Source of the DNA: Chitinophaga sp. MM2321
GTDB lineage: Bacteria > Bacteroidota > Bacteroidia > Chitinophagales > Chitinophagaceae
Direction of reading: 5' to 3'
DNA length: 64,000 bases
Assembly: GCF_964033635.1 (NCBI RefSeq)
Contig: NZ_OZ035533.1
Coordinates: 1,612,001 to 1,676,000 of the forward strand
A program made the position numbers and the translations under genes. Positions within the stretch are counted from its first letter, which is position 1, and each line of letters opens with the position of its first letter. The notes beneath the pieces are model-generated. The model was not told the origin of the DNA and did not search any database. It saw only the letters and a program-made list of their open reading frames with translations. Shown here piece after piece: positions 34,648 through 43,878 of this stretch.

Positions 34648-35397
34648 ATGAAGCGTCTTATAGTTTTAGTCTTGATGATGTGGTGTGCAGGTCAAACATC
34701 TGCCCAACAGTCTTTCCTCGATAATCAGAAAATGTTTCCCAAAGTGGGAGAAGCTTATCGTGAAAAAGAGGAGCTGCTGAAAAAGGAGTTTGCGAAGAAA
34801 GGACTGGCTTATCCCGCCAGGTATATGTTTGTGCGTTCCTTTAAGCTGGACAGTGAAATGGAGATCTGGGTGAAAAACAATGCAGCTGATACATTCCAGC
34901 TTTTTAAATCCTACCGGGTGTGTACCCTGTCGGGTAAGATGGGGCCCAAAAGGAAAGAAGGCGACCGCCAGGTGCCGGAAGGGTTCTATTATATTAATGA
35001 CTTCAATCCAAATAGTAACTATCACTTATCACTCGGGATCAACTATCCCAATTTCTCCGACCGTATCCTGAGCGATGCCAAAAGGCCAGGGGGTGAAATC
35101 TATATTCACGGCAACTGCATTACAGTAGGATGTATTCCATTGACAGACGAGTTTATCGATGAAGTGTATATCCTGGCCGTAAATGCCAAGAATGCAGGTC
35201 AGGACTTTATCCCGGTGCATGTTTTCCCGGTAAAGTTCGGTAATGTCAGGTCTATGGATTACCTCGGTAATGTTTCGCTGACAGATAATTCATCCCAACA
35301 GTTCTGGGTAGAACTTAAAACGGCATACGACTATTTTGAAAAACACCATCGCCTGCCGGTAGTACTGGTAGACGATAAAGGCAAATACATCATGTGA
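34648..35397 (+). CDS. L,D-transpeptidase family protein (YkuD/YafK-like)
   Basis: 249 residues with a signal peptide (hydrophobic 3-17, cleavage near TSAQQ). The YkuD catalytic motif is IHGNCITVGCIPL with His154 and nucleophile Cys162. The layout (long N-terminal region, KVGEAYREKEELLKKEFAKKG) resembles the YafK/ErfK subgroup. It acts in the periplasm on peptidoglycan: forming or removing 3-3 cross-links or attaching or releasing proteins. The precise reaction cannot be told from sequence. Its stop codon sits at the start of an inverted repeat. Confidence 0.88.
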   Translation: MKRLIVLVLMMWCAGQTSAQQSFLDNQKMFPKVGEAYREKEELLKKEFAKKGLAYPARYMFVRSFKLDSEMEIWVKNNAADTFQLFKSYRVCTLSGKMGPKRKEGDRQVPEGFYYINDFNPNSNYHLSLGINYPNFSDRILSDAKRPGGEIYIHGNCITVGCIPLTDEFIDEVYILAVNAKNAGQDFIPVHVFPVKFGNVRSMDYLGNVSLTDNSSQQFWVELKTAYDYFEKHHRLPVVLVDDKGKYIM

Positions 35398-35505
35398 CCA
35401 GGATTATAGTGATTATAAAGATTTACAGGATTGAACAAGGAGAATAGTGCGGATATCTTCGCCTGCATCTCCAGGTTCAATCCTGTAAATCTTTATAATC
35501 CTGGT
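35397..35505. repeat. Inverted repeat of the CCAGGATTA class
   Basis: The left arm (35397-35408 plus 35418-35436) matches the reverse complement of 35475-35505 (31 bases). The left arm carries an extra 9 bases (35409-35417, GTGATTATA) that look like a local unit duplication. The left arm begins with the last base of the transpeptidase stop. Loop of 38 bases. It starts with CCAGGATTA, as do the elements at 3849 and 41705. Confidence 0.85.
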
Positions 35506-35579
35506 ACAATCTTGTCTTTTATTTGTTTTTTAGATTTTTTTTTTGAAACTTGTTCGAAGGTCAAATCAATTTACTATTT

Positions 35580-36155
35580 ATGCACAGAAGAGACGCAATC
35601 AGGAATGTGGCGATTTTGTTGGGTACTGCCATTTCCGCTTCCACGTTGTCAGCCCTTGAGAGCTGTACAGGGTCCGCTCCCAAAAACTACGAGTTACAAA
35701 AGCCAGCTACCAAAGCACTACTGGCTGAGATCGCGGAAACCATTATACCAACGACTAACACACCTGGCGCTAAAGCCGCAGGGGTGGATGAGTTTATCAT
35801 CGTTATGATGAACGATTGCTACCAGAAGAAGGATCAGGAAGTTTTCCTGGAGGGGTTGAAGAAAATTGACGTCGCCAGTACAGAGAAGTTCAAAAAAAGC
35901 TTCATGGACATCACGCCGGAACAACGCACTGAACTGCTTACGCAGATCGAGCAGGAACGCGTGGATTACAACAAACGGAAAGATAAAAAAGAAGGTGACC
36001 CTACTCACTACTTCCAATACCTGAAAGAGCTGACGCTCCTTGGGTATTTCACTTCCAAACCAGGTGCTACAGAAGCATTGCGTTATGTACCGGTTCCAGG
36101 TAAGTACGAAGGCTGTATCCCTTACAAAAAAGGGGATAAAGCGTGGGCAGTATAA
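35580..36155 (+). CDS. Gluconate 2-dehydrogenase subunit 3 family protein with Tat signal
   Basis: 191 residues from ATG 35580; an upstream in-frame start at 35550 adds ten residues before the signal. The N-terminus MHRRDAIRNVAILLG carries a twin-arginine (RR) motif and hydrophobic stretch, so it is exported folded. The remainder matches the small helical subunit 3 of FAD-linked gluconate/sugar dehydrogenases (ATKALLAEIAETIIPTTNTPGAKAAGV, which marks the family). Such subunits escort the GMC flavoprotein through the Tat pathway. The GMC oxidoreductase gene follows 121 bases later, as expected for a complex. Confidence 0.85.
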   Translation: MHRRDAIRNVAILLGTAISASTLSALESCTGSAPKNYELQKPATKALLAEIAETIIPTTNTPGAKAAGVDEFIIVMMNDCYQKKDQEVFLEGLKKIDVASTEKFKKSFMDITPEQRTELLTQIEQERVDYNKRKDKKEGDPTHYFQYLKELTLLGYFTSKPGATEALRYVPVPGKYEGCIPYKKGDKAWAV

Positions 36156-36276
36156 TGCTGTAACCATCAGCCGCTGGCCGGGGTTTTCCGGCAGGTGTTT
36201 GCAATACCCGCTCTCCGGTATACCGGCAGCTGCCAGGTTTATAGCACAATCCTTTACTTTTTAAATCCAATAATCC

Positions 36277-37974
36277 ATGAACCTGAATATAAAAGCGCAG
36301 GAACAGAACACCTACGATGCGATCGTGATCGGCTCCGGTGTGAGTGGTGGCTGGGCTGCCAAAGAATTGACCGAAAAAGGTCTGAAAGTGTTAATGCTGG
36401 ACCGTGGTAAGCCACTGGAACACGTGAAAGACTATGATACCGCTACCAAAGATCCGTGGGAATTTAAACACCGCGGCCGTATAACCGTAGAACAGCGGGA
36501 AACCCATCCCAAGCTGAGCCGCGACTATCCTTATAGTGAACACAACGAAAAATTCTGGATCAACGATTCAGAAAGTCCATACAACGAGGTAAAACGTTTT
36601 GACTGGTACCGCCCGGATATTGTGGGTGGTAAATCCATTATGTGGGGCCGTCAGTCGTACCGCCTGAGCGACATCGATTTTGAAGCCAACCTGAAAGATG
36701 GTATCGCCGTAGACTGGCCTATCCGTTATAAAGATATTGCTCCCTGGTACGATTATGTAGAGAAATTTGCAGGTATCAGCGGAACAAAGGAAGGCTTGCC
36801 ACAATTACCTGACGGACAGTTTATGCCCGCCATGGAAATGAACTGTGTAGAGAAAGATGTAAAGAAAAGTGTGGAAACCGCCTTCAAGGGCCGTATCATC
36901 ACCATGGGACGTGTAGCGAATATCACGCAGCCGCTTCCCGGCCGTGAGGCGTGCCAGTTCCGTAACCTGTGTAGCCGCGGTTGTCCTTTCGGCGCTTATT
37001 TCAGTACACAATCATCTACGCTGCCAGCAGCAGTAGCTACCGGCAACCTTACGCTCCGCCCTGACTCCATCGTAAATTCAATTATCTATGATGAGAAAGC
37101 AGGAAAAGCGACCGGCGTAAAAGTGATCGATAAGCACACCAAGGAAATGGTGGAATACTATGCTAAAATCATCTTTATCAATGGTTCTACGCTGGGCTCT
37201 ACTTTTGTGATGATGAACTCCACATCTTCCCGCTTCCCTAACGGATTGGGTAATGACAGTGGCGTACTGGGCAAATACCTGATGGATCACCATTTCCGTA
37301 CAGGGGCTTCCGGTACCGCAGATGGTTATGATGATAAATACTTCTTTGGCCGTCGCGCTAACGGGATCTATGTACCCCGTTATCGTAACATCGGCAAAGA
37401 TAAACGTGATTATCTCCGTGGTTTCGGTTACCAGGGTGGCGCCAGCCGCCAGGGTTGGAGCCGTGGTATTGCAGAAATGGGCGTAGGTAAAGACTTCAAA
37501 GAAATGCTGACCGAACCAGGCAAATGGAGCATGGGATTAGGTGGCTTCGGTGAATGCTTACCTTATGAAGATAACAGGGTTACCCTCGATACATCTGTAA
37601 AAGATGCATGGGGACAACCAGTGCTGAAATTTGACGCTGAGTTTAAGGAGAATGAAAAGAAAATGCGTGTAGACATGATGAATGACGCAGCAGAAATGCT
37701 GGAAGCTGCCGGTATCAAGAACGTCAAAACTTATGACAACGGTTCTTATCCTGGTATGGCTATTCATGAAATGGGTACTGCACGTATGGGTCGCGATCCT
37801 AAAACATCCGTACTCAATGGTTACAACCAGATGCACGCCGTAAAGAATGTGTTCGTTACAGATGGTGCCGCCATGACTTCCACTGCATGTGTGAACCCAT
37901 CCCTCACTTACATGGCCCTGACAGCACGTGCCGCTGATTATGCTGTGAAAGAACTGAAGAAAGGCAATATCTAA
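36277..37974 (+). CDS. GMC family oxidoreductase (gluconate/sugar dehydrogenase flavoprotein type), copy 1
   Basis: 565 residues. The FAD-binding Rossmann motif is Gly19-x-Gly21-x-x-Gly24 (VIGSGVSGGWAAKEL). Near the C-terminus, HEMGTARMGRDPKTSVLN and CVNPSLTYMALTARAADYA hold the conserved His and Asn of GMC enzymes. Cys residues in CQFRNLCSRGCPFG match the iron-sulphur-like motif of this subfamily. No signal peptide: it could be exported with the Tat-bearing subunit 3 partner just upstream. Substrate (a sugar or sugar acid) cannot be fixed. A near-identical second copy follows, separated by a long inverted repeat. Confidence 0.88.
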   Translation: MNLNIKAQEQNTYDAIVIGSGVSGGWAAKELTEKGLKVLMLDRGKPLEHVKDYDTATKDPWEFKHRGRITVEQRETHPKLSRDYPYSEHNEKFWINDSESPYNEVKRFDWYRPDIVGGKSIMWGRQSYRLSDIDFEANLKDGIAVDWPIRYKDIAPWYDYVEKFAGISGTKEGLPQLPDGQFMPAMEMNCVEKDVKKSVETAFKGRIITMGRVANITQPLPGREACQFRNLCSRGCPFGAYFSTQSSTLPAAVATGNLTLRPDSIVNSIIYDEKAGKATGVKVIDKHTKEMVEYYAKIIFINGSTLGSTFVMMNSTSSRFPNGLGNDSGVLGKYLMDHHFRTGASGTADGYDDKYFFGRRANGIYVPRYRNIGKDKRDYLRGFGYQGGASRQGWSRGIAEMGVGKDFKEMLTEPGKWSMGLGGFGECLPYEDNRVTLDTSVKDAWGQPVLKFDAEFKENEKKMRVDMMNDAAEMLEAAGIKNVKTYDNGSYPGMAIHEMGTARMGRDPKTSVLNGYNQMHAVKNVFVTDGAAMTSTACVNPSLTYMALTARAADYAVKELKKGNI

Positions 37975-37975
37975 T

Positions 37976-38051
37976 ATTTGGGGATTTTGGAATTTGGAGA
38001 TGTAGATATTTTGTTGAAATACTACATCTCTGAATTCCAAAATCTCTAAAT
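37976..38051. repeat. 30-bp stem with G-U wobbles between the two GMC genes
   Basis: 37976-38005 pairs with 38022-38051 across 30 positions: 25 or more are Watson-Crick and the rest are G-U wobbles in the transcript, with a 16-base loop. The stem starts two bases after the stop codon of copy 1. The wobbles at about 37995-37996 match the DNA mismatches (TG against CA), which suggests pairing is kept at RNA level. Words are of the GATTTTGGAATTT class. Confidence 0.8.
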
Positions 38052-38065
38052 CATAAAATGATTTT

Positions 38066-39763
38066 ATGAATCTTAATATAAAAGCGGATAAGGAAAATAA
38101 ATACGACGCAATCGTTGTAGGTTCCGGTATCAGCGGTGGATGGGCTGCAAAAGAGCTTTGTGAAAAGGGGCTGAAAACACTGGTATTGGAAAGAGGCCGT
38201 AACGTGGAGCACGTAAAGGACTATACCACTGCTATGATGGCGCCCTGGGAGTTCAAACACCACCTGAATACGACCAATGAGATGCGCGAAAATCATCCTA
38301 TTCAGAGCCGCTGCTATGCTTTTGATGAAGCTACGCAACAGTTCTGGGTAAATGATAACGAGAATCCCTACAACGAAGTAAAACCTTTCAACTGGCTGCG
38401 TGGCTACCACGTAGGCGGACGTTCCCTCATGTGGGGACGGCAGGTGTATCGTTGGAGTGACCTGGATTTTGAAGCGAATGGAAAAGACGGGCATGGTGTA
38501 GACTGGCCTATCCGTTATAAAGATATTGCGCCCTGGTACGAATACGTGGAAAGATATATCGGTGTAAGCGGACAGGCAGAAGGTTTGCCGCAACTACCCG
38601 ATGGTGTATTCCTTCCACCTATGGAAATGAACTGCCTGGAAAAACATGTGGCAGCGCGTATCAAAGAAAAGTACAACGACCGCATCATGACGATTGGTCG
38701 TGTAGCACACCTGACCAAAGGGTTGAAAGACCGCGGTCCTTGTCAGTACCGTAACCTTTGTGCACGTGGTTGTCCGTATACCGGCTACTTCAGCAGCAAC
38801 GGTGTAACATTACCTGCAGCAGCTGCAACCGGCAACATGACCCTGCGCCCTGATTCCATTGTACTGGAAGTGCTGTATGACAAAGATAAAAGTAAAGCAA
38901 CCGGTGTAAGGGTGATGGACTCCCATACTTTACAAACGGTAGAATATTATGCAGATGTCATTTTCCTGAACGGTTCCACCTTAGGCACCAGCTGGATCAT
39001 GCTGAACTCTATATCTGACCGTTTCCCGAATGGTTTCGGTAATGATAGCGGACAGTTGGGTCATAACCTGATGGATCACCACTTTGGCGTAGGCGCCGGT
39101 GGCGAATTTGATGGCTTTGAAGACCAGTATTTCAACAGCGGTCGCCGGCCTAACGGCGTGTATATTCCGCGCTTCCGTAACACCAATAGCAAAACCATGC
39201 AAAAAGATTACGTGCGTGGATTTGGTTATCAGGGTGGCGCCGGAAGAGGCAGAGGCGCCAGCAGGGAAGGTATCGGCGTAGAGCTGAAAGAAGCTCAGAC
39301 CATACCTGGAAAATGGGGTATGGGCGTTGGTTCATGGGGTGAGCATCTCCCTTACTTTGAAAATAAAGTAGCGATCAACAAAGACAAAAAAGATAAGTAC
39401 GGCCTGCCTACACTCGACATCGACTGTGAGTTTAAAGAAAACGAACTGGCAATGCGCAAGGATATGCAGGAGAGTGCAAAAGAAATGCTGGAAGCAGCGG
39501 GTCTTAAAAATGTACACGGCTACGATAGCGCACCGCCTCCTGGACATTGTATCCATGAAATGGGTACCGCACGTATGGGTCGTGATCCTAAAACATCTGT
39601 GCTCAACGGTTTCAACCAGGTACATGCTGCAAAGAATGTATTTATTACCGATGGCTCATGTATGACTTCCTCCTCCTGTGTGAATCCTTCTATCACCTAT
39701 ATGGCACTCACCGCCAGAGCATGCGACCATGCGATCAGTGAACGCAAAAAAGGAAACATATAA
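38066..39763 (+). CDS. GMC family oxidoreductase, copy 2
   Basis: 565 residues, the same length as copy 1 and similar throughout. The FAD motif is VVGSGISGGWAAKEL, the cysteine motif CQYRNLCARGCPYTGYF, and the C-terminal HEMGTARMGRDPKTSVLNGF and SCVNPSITYMALTARACDH carry the catalytic His and Asn. Differences cluster in the middle substrate-binding part (for example ENHPIQSRCYAFDEATQQ against ETHPKLSRDYPYSEHNEK), so substrate may differ. It arose by tandem duplication. It lies downstream of the single subunit 3 gene, which may serve both copies. Confidence 0.88.
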   Translation: MNLNIKADKENKYDAIVVGSGISGGWAAKELCEKGLKTLVLERGRNVEHVKDYTTAMMAPWEFKHHLNTTNEMRENHPIQSRCYAFDEATQQFWVNDNENPYNEVKPFNWLRGYHVGGRSLMWGRQVYRWSDLDFEANGKDGHGVDWPIRYKDIAPWYEYVERYIGVSGQAEGLPQLPDGVFLPPMEMNCLEKHVAARIKEKYNDRIMTIGRVAHLTKGLKDRGPCQYRNLCARGCPYTGYFSSNGVTLPAAAATGNMTLRPDSIVLEVLYDKDKSKATGVRVMDSHTLQTVEYYADVIFLNGSTLGTSWIMLNSISDRFPNGFGNDSGQLGHNLMDHHFGVGAGGEFDGFEDQYFNSGRRPNGVYIPRFRNTNSKTMQKDYVRGFGYQGGAGRGRGASREGIGVELKEAQTIPGKWGMGVGSWGEHLPYFENKVAINKDKKDKYGLPTLDIDCEFKENELAMRKDMQESAKEMLEAAGLKNVHGYDSAPPPGHCIHEMGTARMGRDPKTSVLNGFNQVHAAKNVFITDGSCMTSSSCVNPSITYMALTARACDHAISERKKGNI

Positions 39764-39765
39764 TT

Positions 39766-39886
39766 ATTTACGGATTTTGGAATTTTGAAATTTAAGGGGA
39801 GATATAAGCGTAATTATCGCTTATATCTCCCCTTAAATTTTTAAATAACTAAATCTGAAAATTCCAAAACCCCTAAATTCGTAAAT
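39766..39886. repeat. Compound inverted repeat downstream of GMC copy 2
   Basis: The inner stem is perfect: 39788-39810 with 39818-39840 (23 bases, 7-base loop). An outer stem pairs ATTTACG (39766-39772) with CGTAAAT (39880-39886) and TTTTGGAATTTT (39775-39786) with AAAATTCCAAAA (39858-39869), with unpaired bases on the right arm (39841-39857 and 39870-39879). It lies between the GMC copy 2 stop (39763) and the GH35 start (39904). Confidence 0.85.
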
Positions 39887-39903
39887 ATTTAATTTACTGA
39901 ACA

Positions 39904-41721
39904 ATGAAAAAACTCATGCTAAGTGGCATGCTGGCGCTATCCTGTTTAATGGGGCAGGCAGTACATGCACAGGGCAAACACTCCTTTGCGTTAAGCAAAA
40001 CAGCATTTTTGCTGGATGGTAAACCTTTCCAGATGATCAGTGGAGAGATGCATCCGGCGCGCATTCCACACGAATACTGGCGGCACCGCATTCAGATGGC
40101 GAAAGCGATGGGATGTAATACCATTGCTGCCTATGTGTTCTGGAATTACCAGGAGCCGGAAAAAGGACAGTTTGACTTTACCACCGGTAATCATAATATC
40201 GCAGCATTTATTAAGATAGCACAGGAAGAAGGTATGTGGGTGATATTGCGCCCTGGTCCTTATGTATGCGCGGAGTGGGAGTTTGGTGGTTTGCCGCCGT
40301 ACCTGTTGCAAACGCCGGACATCAAAGTGCGGTGTATGGACCCACGGTATATGGAAGCTGTAACCAGGTATATAGAACACCTGGCGGCTGAAGTAAAACC
40401 TTTACTGGTAACTAACGGCGGACCAGTGATTATGACACAGATAGAAAATGAATACGGCAGTTATGGCAACGATAAAAACTACCTGTATGCATTAAAAGAT
40501 TTGTGGTTAAAGAATGGTATCAATGTGCCTTTTTATACAGCGGATGGACCCACTGCTTATATGCTGGAAGCAGGCAGTGTGCCTGGAGCAGCAATAGGGC
40601 TGGATTCCGGTGGATCAGAAGCTGATTTTGCCGCCGCTGCCAAACAGAATCCTGATGTACCTTCTTTCAGCAGCGAGTCTTATCCGGGTTGGTTAACCCA
40701 TTGGGGAGAGGAGTGGCAGCGCCCGGGTACAGCAGGTATTGTGAAAGAGGTGAAATTCCTGATGGATACCAAACGTTCTTTCAACCTGTATGTCATTCAT
40801 GGTGGTACCAACTTCGGGTATAGTGCCGGCGCCAATTCCGGTGGCAAAGGATATCAGCCGGATGTAACCAGTTATGATTATGATGCACCGATCAATGAGC
40901 AGGGGAGTGCTACACCGAAATACGAGGCATTGCGCCAGTTACTGGCTTCCTATCTGCCCAAAGGTAAAAAACTGCCGCCTGTTCCTGCCGCGATCCCAGC
41001 CATCAGTTTTCCAGCAGTTACCTTAACACCGTTTACTTCCGTTTGGGATCATTTGCCGGAGGCGGTTCATTCCGTACAGCCGCAACCGTTTGAGTCCTAT
41101 GGACAGGACTACGGTTTTATGGTGTATAAAACTTCGCTTATTGGTCATAAAAGTGGTAAGCTCACCATCAGGGATCTGCATGATTATGCCACGGTGTTTT
41201 TGAATGGAAAATATATAGGTAAGATAGATCGCCGGTTGGGAGAGAAATCTATTGACCTGCCTAAAAGCGACGTGCAAAACCCGGTATTGGAAATACTGGT
41301 AGAAGGAATGGGGCGCATCAATTTTGCAGAAGCCATGATAGATCGTAAAGGGATCACCGACCGTGTGATCCTGAATGGTATGACACTGATGAACTGGGAA
41401 GTATACGGCTTGCCGATGACAGAAAAATATGTATCGGCGTTAACCCCTTCTGCAGATCATGCCACTAAAGCAGGGCAGTTCTTTAAAGCTGCTTTTACCC
41501 TGGATAAAACCGGAGATACCTATATAGATATGTCTGCTTACAAAAAAGGTATTGTATGGGTGAATGGTCATAACCTGGGCCGTTACTGGGAAATAGGGCC
41601 GCAAAAACGGCTGTATTGCCCTGCTCCCTGGCTGAAGAAAGGGGTGAACGAAATTATTGTTTTCGACCTGCACCAGGATGTAGCAGCAGCGGTAAAAGGG
41701 GACCAGGATTTAGAGGATTAA
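39904..41721 (+). CDS. Secreted GH35 beta-galactosidase
   Basis: 605 residues with a signal peptide (hydrophobic 4-17, cleavage near VHAQG). The GH35 catalytic barrel (about 30-350) shows AAYVFWNYQEPEKGQFDF, GPYVCAEWEFGGLP, the acid/base Glu183 in QIENEYGSYG and the nucleophile Glu258 in FSSESYPGW. C-terminal beta-sandwich domains follow (about 400-590). It hydrolyses terminal beta-D-galactose residues from oligo- or polysaccharides in the periplasm. It is downstream of the two oxidoreductases, though separated by a hairpin. It could release galactose for oxidation by those dehydrogenases, but that link is inference. Confidence 0.9.
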   Translation: MKKLMLSGMLALSCLMGQAVHAQGKHSFALSKTAFLLDGKPFQMISGEMHPARIPHEYWRHRIQMAKAMGCNTIAAYVFWNYQEPEKGQFDFTTGNHNIAAFIKIAQEEGMWVILRPGPYVCAEWEFGGLPPYLLQTPDIKVRCMDPRYMEAVTRYIEHLAAEVKPLLVTNGGPVIMTQIENEYGSYGNDKNYLYALKDLWLKNGINVPFYTADGPTAYMLEAGSVPGAAIGLDSGGSEADFAAAAKQNPDVPSFSSESYPGWLTHWGEEWQRPGTAGIVKEVKFLMDTKRSFNLYVIHGGTNFGYSAGANSGGKGYQPDVTSYDYDAPINEQGSATPKYEALRQLLASYLPKGKKLPPVPAAIPAISFPAVTLTPFTSVWDHLPEAVHSVQPQPFESYGQDYGFMVYKTSLIGHKSGKLTIRDLHDYATVFLNGKYIGKIDRRLGEKSIDLPKSDVQNPVLEILVEGMGRINFAEAMIDRKGITDRVILNGMTLMNWEVYGLPMTEKYVSALTPSADHATKAGQFFKAAFTLDKTGDTYIDMSAYKKGIVWVNGHNLGRYWEIGPQKRLYCPAPWLKKGVNEIIVFDLHQDVAAAVKGDQDLED

Positions 41722-41811
41722 CCCGATTTCCCTGATGGTTGTTTTGTTGTTATATAAAAGCGAAGAAATCGTTTGGTACTATTCCAAACGATTTCTTCGC
41801 TTTTATATAAC
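41705..41811. repeat. CCAGGATT-class left arm plus 28-bp perfect hairpin after GH35
   Basis: 41705-41754 follows the same word order as the left arm at 3849 (CCAGGATT, GAGGATTA, GATTT, GATGGTTGTTTTGTTGTT). It overlaps the GH35 C-terminus, giving DQDLED and the stop. It overlaps a separate perfect stem, 41749-41776 with 41784-41811 (28 bases, 7-base loop). The reverse-complement half of the outer element is absent, so only the inner stem can pair. Confidence 0.75.
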
Positions 41812-41892
41812 TATGTGATGGCCTTTAGGTGTACATATTCAGGTCCACTTATAATGTGTTCTTTTTACGCAAAGTAAATCTTTCTCACGGCC

Positions 41893-41923
41893 TTGATTTT
41901 ACCGGTGAAAAATCTTAACTTAG
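41893..41923 (+). promoter_or_regulatory. Putative Bacteroidetes promoter TTG-N20-TAACTTAG
   Basis: TTG at 41893-41895 and TAACTTAG at 41916-41923 are spaced 20 bases apart. It is 45 bases upstream of the CBS-domain gene start. One base differs from the TAnnTTTG consensus. Confidence 0.45.
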
Positions 41924-41968
41924 AAATATTGGTTTTTCATTTCTTAACTTTCTAAAATCAGGCTTACC

Positions 41969-42412
41969 ATGGGAAAAGTGCGAAACATCCTGGAGGCCAA
42001 GGGTCGTTCAGTTTACTCCATTCATCCGGATAACACGGTATTCGAAGCCCTGCAAATGCTCGTTGAGCGCAATGTTGGGGCGCTGACTGTAGTAGACAAT
42101 AATGATAAATTCCTTGGAATCTTTTCGGAGCGGGATTATGCCCGCAGAGTAATTTTAAAGGGGCGTGCTTCTAAAGAAACCCTTATCCGTGAAATTATGA
42201 CGGAGCGCCCGATTACGGTTACAGAAGAAGATTCAATTGAAGAATGTATGAAACGGATGACAGATAAGCGTATTCGTCACCTGCCGGTTGTAAATGAACA
42301 GAGCAGGCTGATAGGATTGATATCCATCGGTGATGTGGTGAAATTTATTATTGATGACCAGCGTTATATTATTACCAGCCTGGAATGTTATATCAGCGGC
42401 ACACATACCTGA
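41969..42412 (+). CDS. Two-CBS-domain protein
   Basis: 147 residues made of a CBS pair: GRSVYSIHPDNTVFEALQMLVERNVGALTVVD and MTERPITVTEEDSIEECMKRMTDKRIRHLPVV, with the usual LIGLISIGDVVKFII end. CBS pairs bind adenosyl nucleotides and act as energy sensors. No attached catalytic domain. It precedes the nuo operon by 219 bases on the same strand; any regulatory link to complex I is only positional. Likely cytosolic. Confidence 0.85.
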   Translation: MGKVRNILEAKGRSVYSIHPDNTVFEALQMLVERNVGALTVVDNNDKFLGIFSERDYARRVILKGRASKETLIREIMTERPITVTEEDSIEECMKRMTDKRIRHLPVVNEQSRLIGLISIGDVVKFIIDDQRYIITSLECYISGTHT

Positions 42413-42616
42413 TATTGACAATGATTTTTGTTTATTAAAAGGATTCGTTGTATATTCATTTACATATAGCCTATGCCGTTATGAGGGTTCTATTATTATG
42501 AAAATAGATTCATTCTTCCTGCCACAAAACGGTCGTTGATTCAAAGAAACAAATTTAAGGAGCAGAATAAACAGATGCAAAAGATTGGTAGTCACGAACT
42601 TTAAAGTAAATCGCTC

Positions 42617-42623
42617 GGGAGGG
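42617..42623 (+). promoter_or_regulatory. Strong Shine-Dalgarno GGGAGGG before the TTG start of nuoA
   Basis: GGGAGGG ends 8 bases before TTG at 42632. Such a strong site is unusual in this window. It supports the TTG as the real start, since no in-frame ATG lies upstream of the first membrane helix. Confidence 0.75.
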
Positions 42624-42631
42624 CGAACACC

Positions 42632-43123
42632 TTGCAAAGCGTTGCTGATACCACCCCTGTTTGGCCATTTCTTGCATATGGCGGCATCGTATTGATACTC
42701 GTTAGTATCATACTCGGACTCTCCTATGTGCTGGGGCAACGGCATAAAGAACGCGCTACCGGCGAAGCATATGAATCCGGTATTATATCCACCGGATCCG
42801 CCCGGCTCAGGTTCCCTTCCCAATTCTATCTCATCGCCATGCTGTTCGTTATCTTTGATATAGAAACAGTATTAATCATTTCATGGGCCATTGCCTACCA
42901 GGAAGTAGGCTGGGCTGGATTTCTGGGCGTTTCTATCTTCATCTTCATTTTACTGGCCGTACTCATTTACGAATGGCGTAATGGTGCACTGGACTTCGGC
43001 CCCGACGGAAATAAAATACTGCGCGCTTATAAAAAGCGACAGAAAAATACGACCGGTTACGGAAACGACTATACGAATATCACGACACAACAACCAGGCA
43101 GCTATGTAACACCAGAAAGTTGA
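42632..43123 (+). CDS. nuoA: NADH-quinone oxidoreductase subunit A
   Basis: 163 residues starting at TTG. It is a membrane-arm subunit of respiratory complex I with three helices (about 12-33, 66-90 and 96-118) and the conserved loop [32 protein letters not shown] is diagnostic. The C-terminal 35 residues are a hydrophilic, Thr/Gln-rich extension beyond the usual end. It is the first gene of a thirteen-gene nuo operon. No clear promoter was found in the 219 bases before it. Confidence 0.93.
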   Translation: MQSVADTTPVWPFLAYGGIVLILVSIILGLSYVLGQRHKERATGEAYESGIISTGSARLRFPSQFYLIAMLFVIFDIETVLIISWAIAYQEVGWAGFLGVSIFIFILLAVLIYEWRNGALDFGPDGNKILRAYKKRQKNTTGYGNDYTNITTQQPGSYVTPES

Positions 43124-43157
43124 TTTTACATCTCACGATATCAATATCAACATAATT

Positions 43158-43796
43158 ATGAAATGGTGGTTGACAAAAGCAGACGACGCTACGGGCAAAG
43201 TATCCGGCAATACCTCTATGGAAGAAGTGATCCAGCAAAGCGTGATGCTCACCAGCGTAGAACGCCTGCTGGGATGGGGACGACAGAACTCCCTGTGGCC
43301 CTTTCATTTCGGCCTGTCCTGCTGCTTCGTGGAAATGGCAACCGCTATGACGCCTAAATATGATATGGCCCGCTTTGGTGCAGAAGTGATCCGTGGTACA
43401 CCACGTGAAGCGGATGTGATGATCATTGCCGGTACTGTATTTATTAAGATGGCCCCCGTTATTAAACGCTTATATGAACAGATGATGGAACCCCGCTGGG
43501 TTATATCCATGGGCTCCTGCGCCAACTCCGGCGGTATGTACGACATCTACAGTGTGGTACAGGGCGTAGATAAATTTTTACCGGTAGATGTATATGTACC
43601 CGGATGTCCTCCGCGCCCGGATGCATTCCTGCAGGGACTCATCCTGTTGCGCGACAGCGTAGGCAAAGAAAAAAGACCCCTCAGCTGGGTAATAGGGGAG
43701 CAGGGCGTGATCAAACCCGAAAAAATATCACAGAAAGACCTGATGCGGGATCACCGCCAACAAATGACACAGTTTAAAACACCTGATGAAATATAA
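43158..43796 (+). CDS. nuoB: NADH-quinone oxidoreductase subunit B
   Basis: 212 residues. It carries the terminal N2 [4Fe-4S] cluster next to quinone; the cysteine ligands are seen as the adjacent pair in [12 protein letters not shown], in [12 protein letters not shown] and in [10 protein letters not shown]. The C-terminal 40 residues are a charged extension. 34-base gap after nuoA. Confidence 0.97.
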   Translation: MKWWLTKADDATGKVSGNTSMEEVIQQSVMLTSVERLLGWGRQNSLWPFHFGLSCCFVEMATAMTPKYDMARFGAEVIRGTPREADVMIIAGTVFIKMAPVIKRLYEQMMEPRWVISMGSCANSGGMYDIYSVVQGVDKFLPVDVYVPGCPPRPDAFLQGLILLRDSVGKEKRPLSWVIGEQGVIKPEKISQKDLMRDHRQQMTQFKTPDEI

Positions 43797-43878
43797 ATGT
43801 TACTAACAGCAACGGTTATATGAAAAGATAAAACGACCAGCGAAACAACTTATTTCCACAGTCTAAACTTAATACGCC

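Noticed and set aside
35535..35544. T10 homopolymer as a possible frameshift site or gene break
   Set aside because: Lies in the non-coding gap before the subunit 3 gene; no broken frame spans it.
42498..42539. 13-codon frame upstream of nuoA (MKIDSFFLPQNGR)
   Set aside because: No amino-acid bias or hairpin overlap to suggest a leader peptide; length fits chance.
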